Source: Palsa-504 sp963753225 (lineage in GTDB: Bacteria; Actinomycetota; Actinomycetes; Streptosporangiales; Streptosporangiaceae). From it: a stretch of DNA of 64,000 bases. Shown piece after piece: positions 17,300 to 26,091 of the stretch (positions are counted from its first letter, which is position 1; each line of letters begins with the position of its first letter). The stretch spans positions 124,001 to 188,000 of the forward strand of contig CAVWBQ010000013.1 of NCBI GenBank assembly GCA_963753225.1, read 5' to 3'. Under the pieces are notes generated by a model. It did no database searches, was not told the origin of the DNA, and worked only from the letters and a program-made list of their open reading frames with translations. The position numbers and the translations under genes were made by a program.

Positions 17300-18170
17300 T
17301 CAGCTCGCCGGGTCGAACTGCTCGGGCTTGGCCAGGGGCAAGCCGCCCGCGGCCAGGCGGGCCCGGACCCGGGCCACATCGGCGTTGCTAGCCGAATGGT
17401 CGGTGACCGTGGCGATGGCCTTGCGGATCTCCTCCGCCGATTCAGGCTTGCTTTCGTTCTCGAGTTCCTTGGCGATCGCTTGCACGTCGCTCTCGGTCAG
17501 CTGGCTGCCCAGCAGGACGACAGGGTGCCGATAGCGATCAGGGCCAGCGTGATGACGCCCATCGTCTTCTGCGCGTCGTTCGTGCCGTGCGCCAGGGACA
17601 CCATGCAGGCGGACCCGATCTGCCCGATCCGGAAGCCGTGGCCGCGGGCCCCGGCCGAAAGCCTGCGGCTGATCCGGTAGAGCAGCCACGTGCCGGTCGC
17701 CGCGACGAGGGCGGCGATAATCGGCGACAGGCCGGCCGGGATGATGACCTTCGAGACCAGGCCATGCCACTTGATCGCGCTGCCGCCCGCGGCCGCTATC
17801 GTCGACCCGATCACTCCGCCGATGAGCGCGTGCGACGAGCTCGACGGAATGCCGAACAGCCAGGTGAGCAGGTTCCAGATGATCCCGCCGGCCAGGCCCG
17901 CCGCCACCACCTGCAGCGTGACATCCGCGGTGTCCACCAGGCCGTTGGCGATCGTGGCCGCGACGGCCAGCGAGAGGAACGCCCCGACCAAGTTGAGCAG
18001 GCCTGACACAGCGACCGCGATCCGAGGGTGAAGCGCCCCGGTCGCGATCGAGGTGGCCATCGAGTTGCCCGTGTGTGGAAGCCGTTGGTGAAGTCAAAGG
18101 CCAGAGCCGTTATGACCACCAGCACGAGGATTAGGTCATTTCGCACGGAAACAGCGTCTCTACCAGGCAA
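17300..18170 (-). pseudogene. Broken PiT-family phosphate permease
   Basis: Remnant of a low-affinity inorganic phosphate transporter. Three pieces lie in three frames. The N-terminus (18170 to about 18071) has LILVLVVITALAFDFTNGFH. Loss of one base near 18071 then breaks the signature; restoring it gives FHDTGNSMATSIATG, as in intact PiT proteins. The second piece (to about 17520) has LTWLFGIPSSSSHALIGG and SLAHGTNDAQKTMG. It joins abruptly, in a new frame, to a cytoplasmic-type tail (QLTESDVQAIAKELENESKP, ending FDPAS at 17300). Intact PiT proteins have a further run of membrane helices at that junction, so a sizeable internal deletion is likely. It cannot make a working transporter. Confidence 0.85.
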
Positions 18171-18281
18171 GTTGCTGTTGAGACCTCAAATTGAACAGTC
18201 AGGCGATTGTCATCTGCGCTTCCGTGGGTGTTCACCGAGATGCCGCTTGACGCTGGCGCGTGCGTGCCGGAAGCGCAGGGG

Positions 18282-19118
18282 TCAGAGGTCAGGGGTCTCG
18301 GGGCCGAGGTAGGGGATCAGGACGACGGTGATGTTGTCGGCGCCGCCGGCGTCGACCGCGAACTTCACCATGTCGGCGGCGGCGCCGAGCGGGTCGGTCA
18401 GCGCCTTCGGCAGTGCGAGCCCGGCCAGGTTCGCACCTTCGGCCATGTAGTTCCACAGGCCGTCGGAGCAGATGAGCAGGGAGCCTGCCCCTGGCGGCGT
18501 GAACCGCTGGACGTGCGCGGCGCGTTCCGGGTCATCGGCCAGGTCCGCGGCCTCGCCACCGAGCCAGCGGGTCAGCACGTGGGCATGCGGCGAGGCCATC
18601 GCCGCGGCCTCGTCCACCAGGCCGGCCGCGATCATGCCGCCGGCCACCGAGTCGTCGCGGGTGAGCAGCCGGGACTCCTCGGCCGACTGGCCCAGCCAGT
18701 AGGCGCGGCTGTCGCCCAGCCAGCACAAGGTCACCTCGTAGCCGCTCGCCACCGCGGACACGAACGTGGTCGCCGAGGTGTCGCCCCCCGGACCCTGCAG
18801 GTCCGCTATCGCGTGGCGGGCCGCCGCGACCGCGGCCAGCGCGGCCTCGCCGAGATCGCCGCCCGCCCGCACGGCGGCCACCAGCACCGGCAGCGCGGCC
18901 TGCGCGGCCACCTGGGACGCCTCGTCGGGGCGGGCCGAGGAAGAGACGCCATCGCAGACCACGGCCACTACCACCGGGCCATCCGGGGCCTGCTCGGCGG
19001 CTAGCGCCATCGCGTCCTCGTTACGGTGATGCCGGAGGCCCCTGTCGCTGACGCCGGCAGCGGGACCAAGGTCGACCTCGGCATGGTCTCGCGAGGACGG
19101 GTTGGTGATCATGTGCAT
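18282..19118 (-). CDS. PP2C-family Ser/Thr phosphatase (copy 1)
   Basis: A 278-residue single-domain protein phosphatase of the PPM/PP2C class. The metal-binding acidic residues are all in place: the NEDA box in DRGLRHHRNEDAMAL, the CDG in VAVVCDGVSSS, the GDSR motif in CWLGDSRAYWL, SDG in LLICSDGLWNY and DN in GGADNITVVLIP. No membrane segment or zinc ribbon is present, unlike the second PP2C at 21.5-22.6 kb, with which it shares long runs. It is the last gene of the signalling block, 62 bases after the first FHA gene on the same strand. Its likely job is to reverse phosphorylation by the PknG-type kinases; this is inference from position. Confidence 0.9.
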   Translation of the reverse strand: MHMITNPSSRDHAEVDLGPAAGVSDRGLRHHRNEDAMALAAEQAPDGPVVVAVVCDGVSSSARPDEASQVAAQAALPVLVAAVRAGGDLGEAALAAVAAARHAIADLQGPGGDTSATTFVSAVASGYEVTLCWLGDSRAYWLGQSAEESRLLTRDDSVAGGMIAAGLVDEAAAMASPHAHVLTRWLGGEAADLADDPERAAHVQRFTPPGAGSLLICSDGLWNYMAEGANLAGLALPKALTDPLGAAADMVKFAVDAGGADNITVVLIPYLGPETPDL

Positions 19119-19180
19119 ACGTTAGTGCCTGCAATCGTCCGTCGTTATACGCCGATGCCTTACTCGCGGTAGGGAATTTT

Positions 19181-20197
19181 CTAACCCCGGTGCACGGTGA
19201 TCGCGGTCCACGCGCCGAGGTTGATGCGATCACCGTCATGCAGGGGCACCTGGTCGCCGACGCCGATCTCGGAACCGTTGACCAGCGTGCCGTTGGCCGA
19301 ACCCGGATCGAGCACGGCCCAGCCGCCATCCGCCATCGCGATCAGCACCGCATGTAGCCGGCTGATGCCCGGATCGGCGGGCGGCCCGGTCAGGTCGATC
19401 TCCGGAGCCAGGCCGCGCGACACGCTGCGCCGCCCGATCCGCATCTGGTTCCCCACGAGCTGGAAACGGCGTTCGGCGTAGTAGGAGGGGAACGTGACGG
19501 CTGAGCCCTCTGGTCCGGTGACCGCCTGAACCCGGTCGTAGTACCCGCGGTCCGCTCCCACCACCGCGGTCCAGGTGGCCTGCGGATAGGGAAACGAGGA
19601 CATCGACGGCGGGGCCGGGGCCGAGGAGGCGGGCGGGCTGGGCTCCCACGGCGGGCCCGGCGGGCCGGAAGGGCCGGAAGGGCCGGAAGGGCCGGAAGGG
19701 CCGGAAGGGCCGGAAGGGCCGGAAGGGGATGCGGAAGTCGGCGGGATGGTGGGTGCGTGAGGGGCGGAGGGGGCCGATTGGAGGGGAAGCGCCGGGGGTG
19801 GCGGCTGAGGCGAGCTGTAGCTGCCCGGACCAGGGCCGGGCTGGCCGGAGCTGTAACCGCCGGGGCCGGAAGCCGGCTGGCTCTGGCTGTAGCCGCGGGG
19901 GGCGGACGGCGGAGCGGCGGCCGCGGTGGTGGGGGTAAAGCGGGGGCCGACGAAGTTGTGACCGCAGGCCTCGCAGAACTGACCGTTCCTCGGGGTGCCG
20001 CAGCGCGGGCAGGATTCGCCGGCCGAGACGGGGGTGGCGGGGCCAGCGGGGTCGGGCCAGGCTGACGACGGGGCACCGGACGCGGGCGGCGCGCCGGTAG
20101 CACGGCCGGCTGGCGGCGGGTGGCCGCCGATGCGCATGCCGCAGGTGTCGCAGAAGTCATCGCTGGCCGAGTCGTGGCCGTTGGGACATACCGCCAT
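19181..20197 (-). CDS. Zinc-ribbon FHA-domain protein (copy 1)
   Basis: A 338-residue soluble protein. Two zinc-ribbon segments open it (C4, H8, C16, C19, then CPRCG and CEACG), followed by about 150 residues of Pro/Ser/Gly-rich linker that includes seven GPS repeats. A C-terminal FHA domain (about residues 250-335) has MRIGRRSVSRG, the phosphothreonine-binding SRLHA, and the SANGTLVNG loop. It should bind a phosphothreonine partner. It lacks the ETTS phospho-site at the start of mycobacterial GarA. I chose the ATG at 20197, 17 bases after the vWA gene; a longer open frame upstream is only the vWA gene in another frame. Partner inferred to be one of the neighbouring kinases. Confidence 0.87.
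   Translation of the reverse strand: MAVCPNGHDSASDDFCDTCGMRIGGHPPPAGRATGAPPASGAPSSAWPDPAGPATPVSAGESCPRCGTPRNGQFCEACGHNFVGPRFTPTTAAAAPPSAPRGYSQSQPASGPGGYSSGQPGPGPGSYSSPQPPPPALPLQSAPSAPHAPTIPPTSASPSGPSGPSGPSGPSGPSGPSGPPGPPWEPSPPASSAPAPPSMSSFPYPQATWTAVVGADRGYYDRVQAVTGPEGSAVTFPSYYAERRFQLVGNQMRIGRRSVSRGLAPEIDLTGPPADPGISRLHAVLIAMADGGWAVLDPGSANGTLVNGSEIGVGDQVPLHDGDRINLGAWTAITVHRG
19662..19724. repeat. 9-bp tandem repeat coding for GPS units
   Basis: Seven exact copies of GGGCCGGAA. On the coding strand they give a run of Gly-Pro-Ser in the linker of the first FHA protein. Perfect identity of the copies suggests slippage and length variation without frameshift. Confidence 0.95.
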
Positions 20198-20214
20198 CGC
20201 CGCCTCCTCCCCCG

Positions 20215-21501
20215 TTACTTCTTCACCCGGACCGTCTTGGTCGACCGGGTGTCGAGCGCCATCTCGTCGGCATCCTCGACCTTCTTCTTCAGCCGGACCG
20301 TGCCGGACTCCACATCGACCACGTCTACCACCTTGGCCAGCAGCTTGGCGGTGTCCTCGTTGCCTGATTCGTGGGCCAGGGCCACCGCCCGGCCGAGCCT
20401 GGCCGTCGCGGTCTCCTCGTCGCCCTGCTTGCGGGCTTCCAGGCCCTCCTGGATGGCGTCGGCGAGTTCGGCCTGGCCAGTGTAGTGGGCCACCCGCGGG
20501 TTGATCTTGGTGGAGAGCGCCTCGTCGTCGGTCCAGATCGCCCGGACCAGGCCCTGGCCGAGGATTTCGGTCCCGGCGACCAGGCTGATCCGGGCGGCCA
20601 GCATTTCCTGGCCGATGCCGGCCGCGGCGACCTCGACGCCGACGTGGTAGTCCCGGCTCTCCCCCGGTCCCCATGCCCCGGTCGGGTAGTCGCCCGCCTG
20701 CGGGCCGGTCTTGGCGCGCCTGCCGGTCAGGTCCTCGACCGCGGGCGCGACCTGCTTGACGAACTTGAGCGTGGCGGTCTGCGGTGTCCACACGCGTAGC
20801 GACACGTCGGCGACCTGCTTGCCCATCGCGTTCTGGATCATGGCCGCGAAGTCGGCGGCCAGCCCGGACGGATCGGGCACGATGTCCACCGTGCCGAGCA
20901 GGGTAGTCGAGACCGTGCGCAGCTCCTTGACCTCCCAGTCGGTGCCCACGCCGCGGCAGTCACAGCTGAAAATGCCCTCGCACTGTCCGAGCTCGGCGGC
21001 CAGCCGTTCCGGTGTCTCGTGCTGGTTCTTGCCGTCGGTGAGCAAGATCGCGTGCCGCAACTGGGCCGGGTAGCCCGCGAAGATCTGCCGGGCCAGCGCG
21101 AGCCACTGGCCGATCGCGGTACCGCCGTTCGCGCGCAGCGCGCCCACCGCCTGCTTGGCCGCGGCCCGCGACGAGGGGTTCGCGACCGCCATGCTCCCGT
21201 CCGGCGGGAACACCGGCCAGGCCGTGCTGGTACCGGCCACCACCGCGAACCCCACGCCGTCACGCACCACGTCGATCGCCGCGGCGGTGGCCGCCTTGGC
21301 CTGTGACATCTTGGTCGGCGGATAGTCCATTGACCCCGAGCAGTCGATGATGATGATCTCGGCGCTACCCGCTCCGCCGCCCGGCGCCGCGATGGAGACC
21401 TCCGCCCCGGATGCCACAGTGACCACCGCGCTCACGTCACGGCCGCCCTCGGGCAGGTACTGGTTCTGGTCGACGTCGACGGTGAAGCCGGAGTCGGTCA
21501 T
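20215..21501 (-). CDS. vWA-domain protein with intact MIDAS
   Basis: A 428-residue soluble protein with one von Willebrand A domain. The metal-ion-dependent adhesion site is complete: DCSGS at residues 53-57, the Thr in GGTAIGQWLALARQIF and the Asp in HAILLTDGKNQ. A second, beta-rich domain fills the rest, and the C-terminus is highly charged and predicted helical (from about residue 370). The start at 21501 overlaps the PP2C stop by four bases (ATGA) and follows AAGGAGA, so an apparent longer frame reading into the PP2C gene is rejected. The trio vWA, PP2C, kinase resembles the TerY-phosphorylation triads described in other bacteria. Its ligand is unknown. Confidence 0.85.
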   Translation of the reverse strand: MTDSGFTVDVDQNQYLPEGGRDVSAVVTVASGAEVSIAAPGGGAGSAEIIIIDCSGSMDYPPTKMSQAKAATAAAIDVVRDGVGFAVVAGTSTAWPVFPPDGSMAVANPSSRAAAKQAVGALRANGGTAIGQWLALARQIFAGYPAQLRHAILLTDGKNQHETPERLAAELGQCEGIFSCDCRGVGTDWEVKELRTVSTTLLGTVDIVPDPSGLAADFAAMIQNAMGKQVADVSLRVWTPQTATLKFVKQVAPAVEDLTGRRAKTGPQAGDYPTGAWGPGESRDYHVGVEVAAAGIGQEMLAARISLVAGTEILGQGLVRAIWTDDEALSTKINPRVAHYTGQAELADAIQEGLEARKQGDEETATARLGRAVALAHESGNEDTAKLLAKVVDVVDVESGTVRLKKKVEDADEMALDTRSTKTVRVKK

Positions 21502-22562
21502 GGCGGGACTCTCCTTGGTAACGGCGCCGGCCGCACAAGCGGGAACGGGACCAGCACGATGGTGATGTTGTCCATGCCGCCCGCGTCCAGGGCGTACTTC
21601 AGCAGTGCGTCGGCGGCGCTGGATGGGTCGTTGAAGGCGTCCGGGAGCGCGATCTCGGCCAGGGCCGCCGCGTCGGGCTGGTAATTCCACAGCCCGTCGG
21701 AGCAGACCAGCACGATCCCGCGGCCGGGCGGCTCGAACCTGGTCACATGCGGCACCGCCGTAGCCACGTCAGCGCCGAGCCAGCGGGTGATCACGTGCGC
21801 CTGCGGCGAGGCCATGGCCTGCGCCTCGGTCATGTCACCCTGGGCCACCAGCTCCTCGGCGAGCGAGTCGTCCCTGGTCAGCCGGGTGGACTCGGACTCC
21901 GTGGCCAGCCAGTAGGCGCGGCTGTCGCCGAGCCAGCAGATCGTGACCGCCTCCGGGGCGACGATGGCGGAGACGTAGGTGGCCGACGGCGCGCGAGACG
22001 GCGAGCCGAGAATGGCCATGGCCTCGTGGGCCTGGCGCACCGCCGCCGTGGACGCCTGGTCCGGGTCGTCGCCTCGCCTGATCGAGGTGAGCAGCATCCG
22101 CACCGCGGCCTGCGCCCCGGTTAGCGACGCGTCCTCCGGGTTCGGCGAGGAGGACACCCCGTCGCAAACCACGGCGATCGCGACCGGGCCGGCCGGCGTC
22201 TCCGTGGTCGCCAGGGCCATCGCGTCCTCGTTCCGCGGATGCCGCAGGCCGCGATCGGTGACCCCGGCCAGAAGCTCGAGGTTGAGCTCGACGTGATCGC
22301 GGCCGGACGGCACCTTGCGGCCGCACGACTCGCAGTAGCCCTCGGCGCTGATCGAGCCGGGGGTGGCCGACTCGTCGAGTGAGCACACCGGGCACTGCGC
22401 GGTGTACCCGGGCGGGTCGGCGCTGCTGACGGGCGGGGCGAGCTCGGTCCCGCAAGACTCGCAGAAGCTGTCCGCGGTGCCGGTCGTGCCGCCGCAGGTG
22501 GGGCAGGTAACTCCCGTGTTGCCATCGTGCATCAGGCCATCATCCAGGGCGGGGGTCATCAT
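21498..22562 (-). CDS. PP2C-family phosphatase with N-terminal zinc ribbons (copy 2)
   Basis: A 354-residue protein. The first 90 residues carry two zinc-ribbon pairs (CPTCG with CESCG; CPVCS with CESCGRK). A PP2C domain follows with all metal residues: VTDRGLRHPRNEDAMAL, VVCDGVSSS, CWLGDSRAYWL, VCSDGLWNY and DNITIVLVP. It overlaps the PknG-type kinase gene upstream by ATGA at 22559-22562 and the vWA gene downstream by the same four bases, so the three are probably translated as a unit. The zinc ribbons recur in the FHA and kinase proteins, which suggests a common docking or scaffold role. Specificity for the kinase is inferred from context. Confidence 0.88.
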   Translation of the reverse strand: MMTPALDDGLMHDGNTGVTCPTCGGTTGTADSFCESCGTELAPPVSSADPPGYTAQCPVCSLDESATPGSISAEGYCESCGRKVPSGRDHVELNLELLAGVTDRGLRHPRNEDAMALATTETPAGPVAIAVVCDGVSSSPNPEDASLTGAQAAVRMLLTSIRRGDDPDQASTAAVRQAHEAMAILGSPSRAPSATYVSAIVAPEAVTICWLGDSRAYWLATESESTRLTRDDSLAEELVAQGDMTEAQAMASPQAHVITRWLGADVATAVPHVTRFEPPGRGIVLVCSDGLWNYQPDAAALAEIALPDAFNDPSSAADALLKYALDAGGMDNITIVLVPFPLVRPAPLPRRVPP

Positions 22563-24880
22563 GTCAGCGTCCGGGGCCGGATTGCGTTCGCCATGTCGAC
22601 AAGTTCTATCCGGCGGTCCTCGTCTGGGGTCAGCCGGGCTAGCGCGCGGTAGCTCCGCTCGAGCCCGAAACGCAGCGCCCGCGCGTTCGGCTCGCAGCCC
22701 AGAATGGGCCCGCTCGCGGCGGGCTGACCGGTGGTGCACCAGTCCAGCGCGGCCCGCAGTACCTCGACGGTGAGCTGCTGCCTGCGCACGTCGTCCACGA
22801 CGAGCTGGCCGAGCCGCCCGTCGGCTTGCCGCAGGTCATCCGCTGAAACCCGGCCCTGGCCGCCGCCTGAGACCAGGATCCGGACGGCGGCGACCTGCGC
22901 GGCGGCGTGATGGCTGGACGTGCCGGGCACGCCCGCGAGGGCGGCGATGGCACCGGGCCGGTCCCCGGCCGCCAGGCACATCCTGGCCAGGCCGAACGCG
23001 GCGCTGGTGCACGACTGGTCCATGGTCCAGACCAGGCGGAAGTAGTGTCCGGCGGCGGCCAGGTCGCCGGCCGCCTCGGCGGCGAAAGCCAGTGCGAGCT
23101 TGGGCGCCAGTTCGCCGGGCAGTTCGTCGAACACCGCGCTGAACGCGCCGCGCGCGTCGCCAGCCAGGGCCAGGGCGCGCAGCCCGTGATACCAGGCGAT
23201 CCGCCAGTCGGACGGGTCCTCGGTGGCCAGATCGGCAAGCAGCCCGGCCGCGGCGTCGTAGTCGCCCGCGTCGATACGGGCCCGGACCAGGGCCAGCCGG
23301 GTCTCAGCCGACTCGGTGACCTGCCGCGGCACCGCGGGATCGCCCGCCACGGCCTGGGTCAGCGCGGCAAGCCTCTGGTCCGGGGCGATCCCGGCGAATG
23401 TGGCGAGGTAGCCGGCCGCCGGGTCGGCCCGGTCCACCAGCGGCAGCGGCAGCCCCGCCACGACTTCCACCCCCGAGGGCCGCCCGAGGGGACCGGGGGG
23501 ACCTGCGGAGCGGGTCCCCCCCAAGGGGGGTCTGGGGGGATGGTTCCCCCCAGGAGCAGGGGGGGTCTGGGGGGGATCGTCCCCCCCGGCCAGCAGAGCA
23601 GGGGGGGTCTGGGGGGGATCGTCCCCCCGGGTAAACACCGTTGAGAAGACGGGCCTCGGCACCCCGTCGGCGGTGGCGAGCACCTCGCGGAGCACCCCGG
23701 TGAGCTGCTCGGCCATCTCCCCCGCCGAACCGAACCTGCGCCCGGGATCGGAGTGCGTGGCCCGCCGCAGCAGCCGGGCGAACGACTCCTGCTGCTCCAG
23801 CAGCGGCACCCCGTCCGGGAGGCTGGCGGAGAAGCGGCCCGCCAAGCCCCGGAACTCGAAGGTGAGCACGGCGAGCGCCCGGCCCACGGTGTACAGGTCC
23901 GAGCTGACCGAGGGGCCGTCGGTCTCGATCTCCGGCGCCTGGTACCCGACGGTCCCGTAGATGGGCTCGTCGCTGTCGACGCCGCGGACGCCGCCCATGT
24001 CGATGAGCTTGAGCTGCTCCTCGGCCTGGATCACGTTGTCCGGCTTGAAGTCGCAGTACACCAGCCCGCGGTCATGCAGGTACCCCAGCGCAGGCAGCAC
24101 CTCGATCGCGTACGCGATCGCGTGCGCGAGCGGCACCGAGCCGCCATCGCGTCGCGCATCCTGGAGGATCTGCTTGAGCGACTTGCCGCCCACGTACTCC
24201 ATCACGATGTACCCGGCCGACTCCCCCGTCCGCCGGTCCGCATGCTGCACGAAGTTGTAGATCCGCACGATGTTCGGGTGCTCCACCTGCGCGAGGAACT
24301 GGCGCTCGGCCACCGCGGCGGCCATCGCATCGGCATCACCGGTGTTCAGCAGGCCCTTGAGCACGACCCAGCGGTCGCTGACGTTACGATCCCGGGCCAG
24401 GTAAATCCAGCCGAGCCCGCCGAAGGCGAGGCAGCCGAGCACCTCGTACTGCCCGGCCACCAGGTCAGCCGGCTCCAGTTTCGGGCTGAACGAGAACCGC
24501 GTGCCGCAGTTGCGGCAGAAACCCTCGGTCAGCCCCGCCCGGCCTTCCAGGCCGCGCCCCACAGGCTGCTCGCAGTTCGCGCAGAAGCGACGGTTCTCCG
24601 GCACCTGCGGGTCGACCAGGATGGCGCTGGCCGGGTCGCGGTAGGGCACCGGCGGGATCTCCACCAGCCCCGCGCCCAGCCGGCCCCGCGCCGACCGACT
24701 GCTCCCCCGGCCCCCGCCCCGGGACCCGGAGGCCCCGGAAACGGCCCCAGAGGCAGGCAGCGCGGAACCCGACCACGCGGAGGGGCCTGACGGTGCGGAC
24801 GGGGCGGACGCGGCGAGTCCGCAGGTGTCGCAGTACCCGTCCTGGATGGTTCCGCCGCAGCCGGGCTGAGAGCAGGTCAT
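22559..24880 (-). CDS. PknG-type Ser/Thr protein kinase (copy 1)
   Basis: A 773-residue soluble kinase with the PknG architecture. An extra zinc ribbon opens it (CSQPGCGG...CDTCG). The rubredoxin-like metal site follows, with Cys at about 100, 103, 122 and 125 (FCANC, FCRNC). The kinase domain runs about 145-400: G-loop FGGLGWIY, Lys175, catalytic Asp277 in YCDFKPDN (no Arg before the Asp, as in PknG) and DMGG in place of DFG. A Pro/Gly linker and TPR-like helices complete it. In mycobacteria PknG phosphorylates the FHA protein GarA to control glutamate metabolism. The gene overlaps its neighbours on both sides by ATGA. Nearly identical to the second kinase over the metal site and N-lobe. Confidence 0.93.
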   Translation of the reverse strand: MTCSQPGCGGTIQDGYCDTCGLAASAPSAPSGPSAWSGSALPASGAVSGASGSRGGGRGSSRSARGRLGAGLVEIPPVPYRDPASAILVDPQVPENRRFCANCEQPVGRGLEGRAGLTEGFCRNCGTRFSFSPKLEPADLVAGQYEVLGCLAFGGLGWIYLARDRNVSDRWVVLKGLLNTGDADAMAAAVAERQFLAQVEHPNIVRIYNFVQHADRRTGESAGYIVMEYVGGKSLKQILQDARRDGGSVPLAHAIAYAIEVLPALGYLHDRGLVYCDFKPDNVIQAEEQLKLIDMGGVRGVDSDEPIYGTVGYQAPEIETDGPSVSSDLYTVGRALAVLTFEFRGLAGRFSASLPDGVPLLEQQESFARLLRRATHSDPGRRFGSAGEMAEQLTGVLREVLATADGVPRPVFSTVFTRGDDPPQTPPALLAGGDDPPQTPPAPGGNHPPRPPLGGTRSAGPPGPLGRPSGVEVVAGLPLPLVDRADPAAGYLATFAGIAPDQRLAALTQAVAGDPAVPRQVTESAETRLALVRARIDAGDYDAAAGLLADLATEDPSDWRIAWYHGLRALALAGDARGAFSAVFDELPGELAPKLALAFAAEAAGDLAAAGHYFRLVWTMDQSCTSAAFGLARMCLAAGDRPGAIAALAGVPGTSSHHAAAQVAAVRILVSGGGQGRVSADDLRQADGRLGQLVVDDVRRQQLTVEVLRAALDWCTTGQPAASGPILGCEPNARALRFGLERSYRALARLTPDEDRRIELVDMANAIRPRTLT
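23515..23632. repeat. G-tract palindromic repeats inside kinase copy 1
   Basis: Three related units, each a run of G with GTCTGGGGGG followed by ATCGT-type centre and a run of C, so that each can fold back on itself. They encode the Pro-rich linker between the kinase and TPR regions (GDDPPQTPP repeated). A shorter relative sits at the same place in the second kinase gene (about 28650-28690). Confidence 0.75.
23970..24697. repeat. 728-bp block shared with kinase copy 2
   Basis: Reading the two genes side by side, this stretch matches 29052-29779 at a constant offset of 5082 with one mismatch that I can see (position 24025). It covers the metal site and N-lobe of the kinase. A second block, 23676-23820, matches 28758-28902 exactly. 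Sequence between and outside the blocks has diverged. Confidence 0.9.
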
Positions 24881-26091
24881 CGCGGCTGCACCCCCAGGAC
24901 GGCCTGCTGGTAGCCGGCCACCGCGGCCTCGGCCGCGGCCAGGTCGCAGGGCGCCGTCCAGAGCAGGTCGCGAGCCCGGTCGTATCGCTGCGCCAGGCCG
25001 GAGTCTTCGGCGCCGCCGAGCCGGGCGGCCTTGGCCTTGTAGGCACCGAGCAGCCCGCGCAGCTCGTCACGTTTCGCCATGGCCGCCACCACGGCCCGTT
25101 CGGCCTCCCTGAAGCCGGCCGTCGCGGTGGCCAGCTCGCGGTCGAGCAGGTCCAGCTCGGACGCCAGGCGTGTCCACCGGCCGTCGGCCAGCAGCGTGCC
25201 GAGGTCGTCCAGCCGGCCGGACAGGTCCGCCATGTCCGGCGGCGGGGGCGGCAGTGCCCCGGCGGCGATCTTCACCGCGGCCTGCTGCCAGGCCGCGACG
25301 GCATCCTCACGGGCCGAACGGGCCGTGGCCGCCGCCGCCGTGATCTCGGTGACGCGCTGGCGGGCTTCGTCCCGTAGCCGGGCCAGCTCATCGGCCCGGC
25401 CCGCCGCCGTGGTGACCCGCTCAGCCAGGCGGTCCGCCCCCGAGGTGTCGACCGTGCCGTCTGGCTGCCACAGGGCTAGTGGGTCGGAGTTCAGCGTGTC
25501 GCGCAGCCGGGCCAGCTTGCCCTGGGCGGCGCTCAGGTTGCCAGTCAGCGCCTCGTCGCCGAGCGTGGCGGCCAGCGGCGTCAACCGGGCCAGCTCAGCG
25601 CCGACCGCGTCCAGGCGGCCAGCCACCACGGTCCAGACGTGCTCCGCGGCGGAGACCACCTCGGTCACGGCCCTGAACGCGCCGCGCATCCGCGCCACCG
25701 CGGTGGCCATGGTCAGGTCCTCACGTCCGGGGTCCGCCAGGTCACGGCCGGCCAGCGGCGCGGGACCCGAGGCGAGCTGAACCGAACGCCCGCCGAGGAG
25801 CCCGCTGATGGCAGTGAGCTCGCGCGGCCCGAGATGCCTGGCCGCGGCCTCGGCGGCCTGGTCGACCACGGCCGAATAGGCCGAGAAGACCTGCCACAGG
25901 GTGGCCAGCGTGACGGCGGTGGCGTCCCAGCGGCGCTTGGTGTCGCCGGTGAGTTCGGCCCCGGCCAGCAGCTGCTTGCCGAAGCTGGAGTCGAGCTCGA
26001 GCAGGTTGGCCTGGATCGCGTCGCGCTCGGCCACGGCCGCCCTGATCGCGGCCGCGGCCTGGTCCCTGGTCATCACCGGCACGGTTGTCAT
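24877..26091 (-). CDS. Coiled-coil protein of the kinase operon, unknown function
   Basis: A 404-residue soluble, Ala-rich, largely helical protein with no signal peptide or membrane segment. Helical heptad-like stretches are seen at about 150-290 (for example ADELARLRDEARQRVTEITAAAATARSAREDAV) and about 315-380, separated by a PPPPP break near residue 297. No catalytic motif was recognised. It overlaps the GlnX-like gene upstream and the kinase gene downstream by four bases each, so it belongs to the same coupled operon. It stands where the second module has its GlnH-like binding protein, and may act as a cytoplasmic adaptor between sensor and kinase; that is speculation from position. Confidence 0.75.
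   Translation of the reverse strand: MTTVPVMTRDQAAAAIRAAVAERDAIQANLLELDSSFGKQLLAGAELTGDTKRRWDATAVTLATLWQVFSAYSAVVDQAAEAAARHLGPRELTAISGLLGGRSVQLASGPAPLAGRDLADPGREDLTMATAVARMRGAFRAVTEVVSAAEHVWTVVAGRLDAVGAELARLTPLAATLGDEALTGNLSAAQGKLARLRDTLNSDPLALWQPDGTVDTSGADRLAERVTTAAGRADELARLRDEARQRVTEITAAAATARSAREDAVAAWQQAAVKIAAGALPPPPPDMADLSGRLDDLGTLLADGRWTRLASELDLLDRELATATAGFREAERAVVAAMAKRDELRGLLGAYKAKAARLGGAEDSGLAQRYDRARDLLWTAPCDLAAAEAAVAGYQQAVLGVQPR

Noticed and set aside
19181..20791. 536-residue frame fusing a basic region to the FHA protein
   Set aside because: The N-terminal 198 residues are the vWA gene in another frame. The FHA protein starts at 20197.
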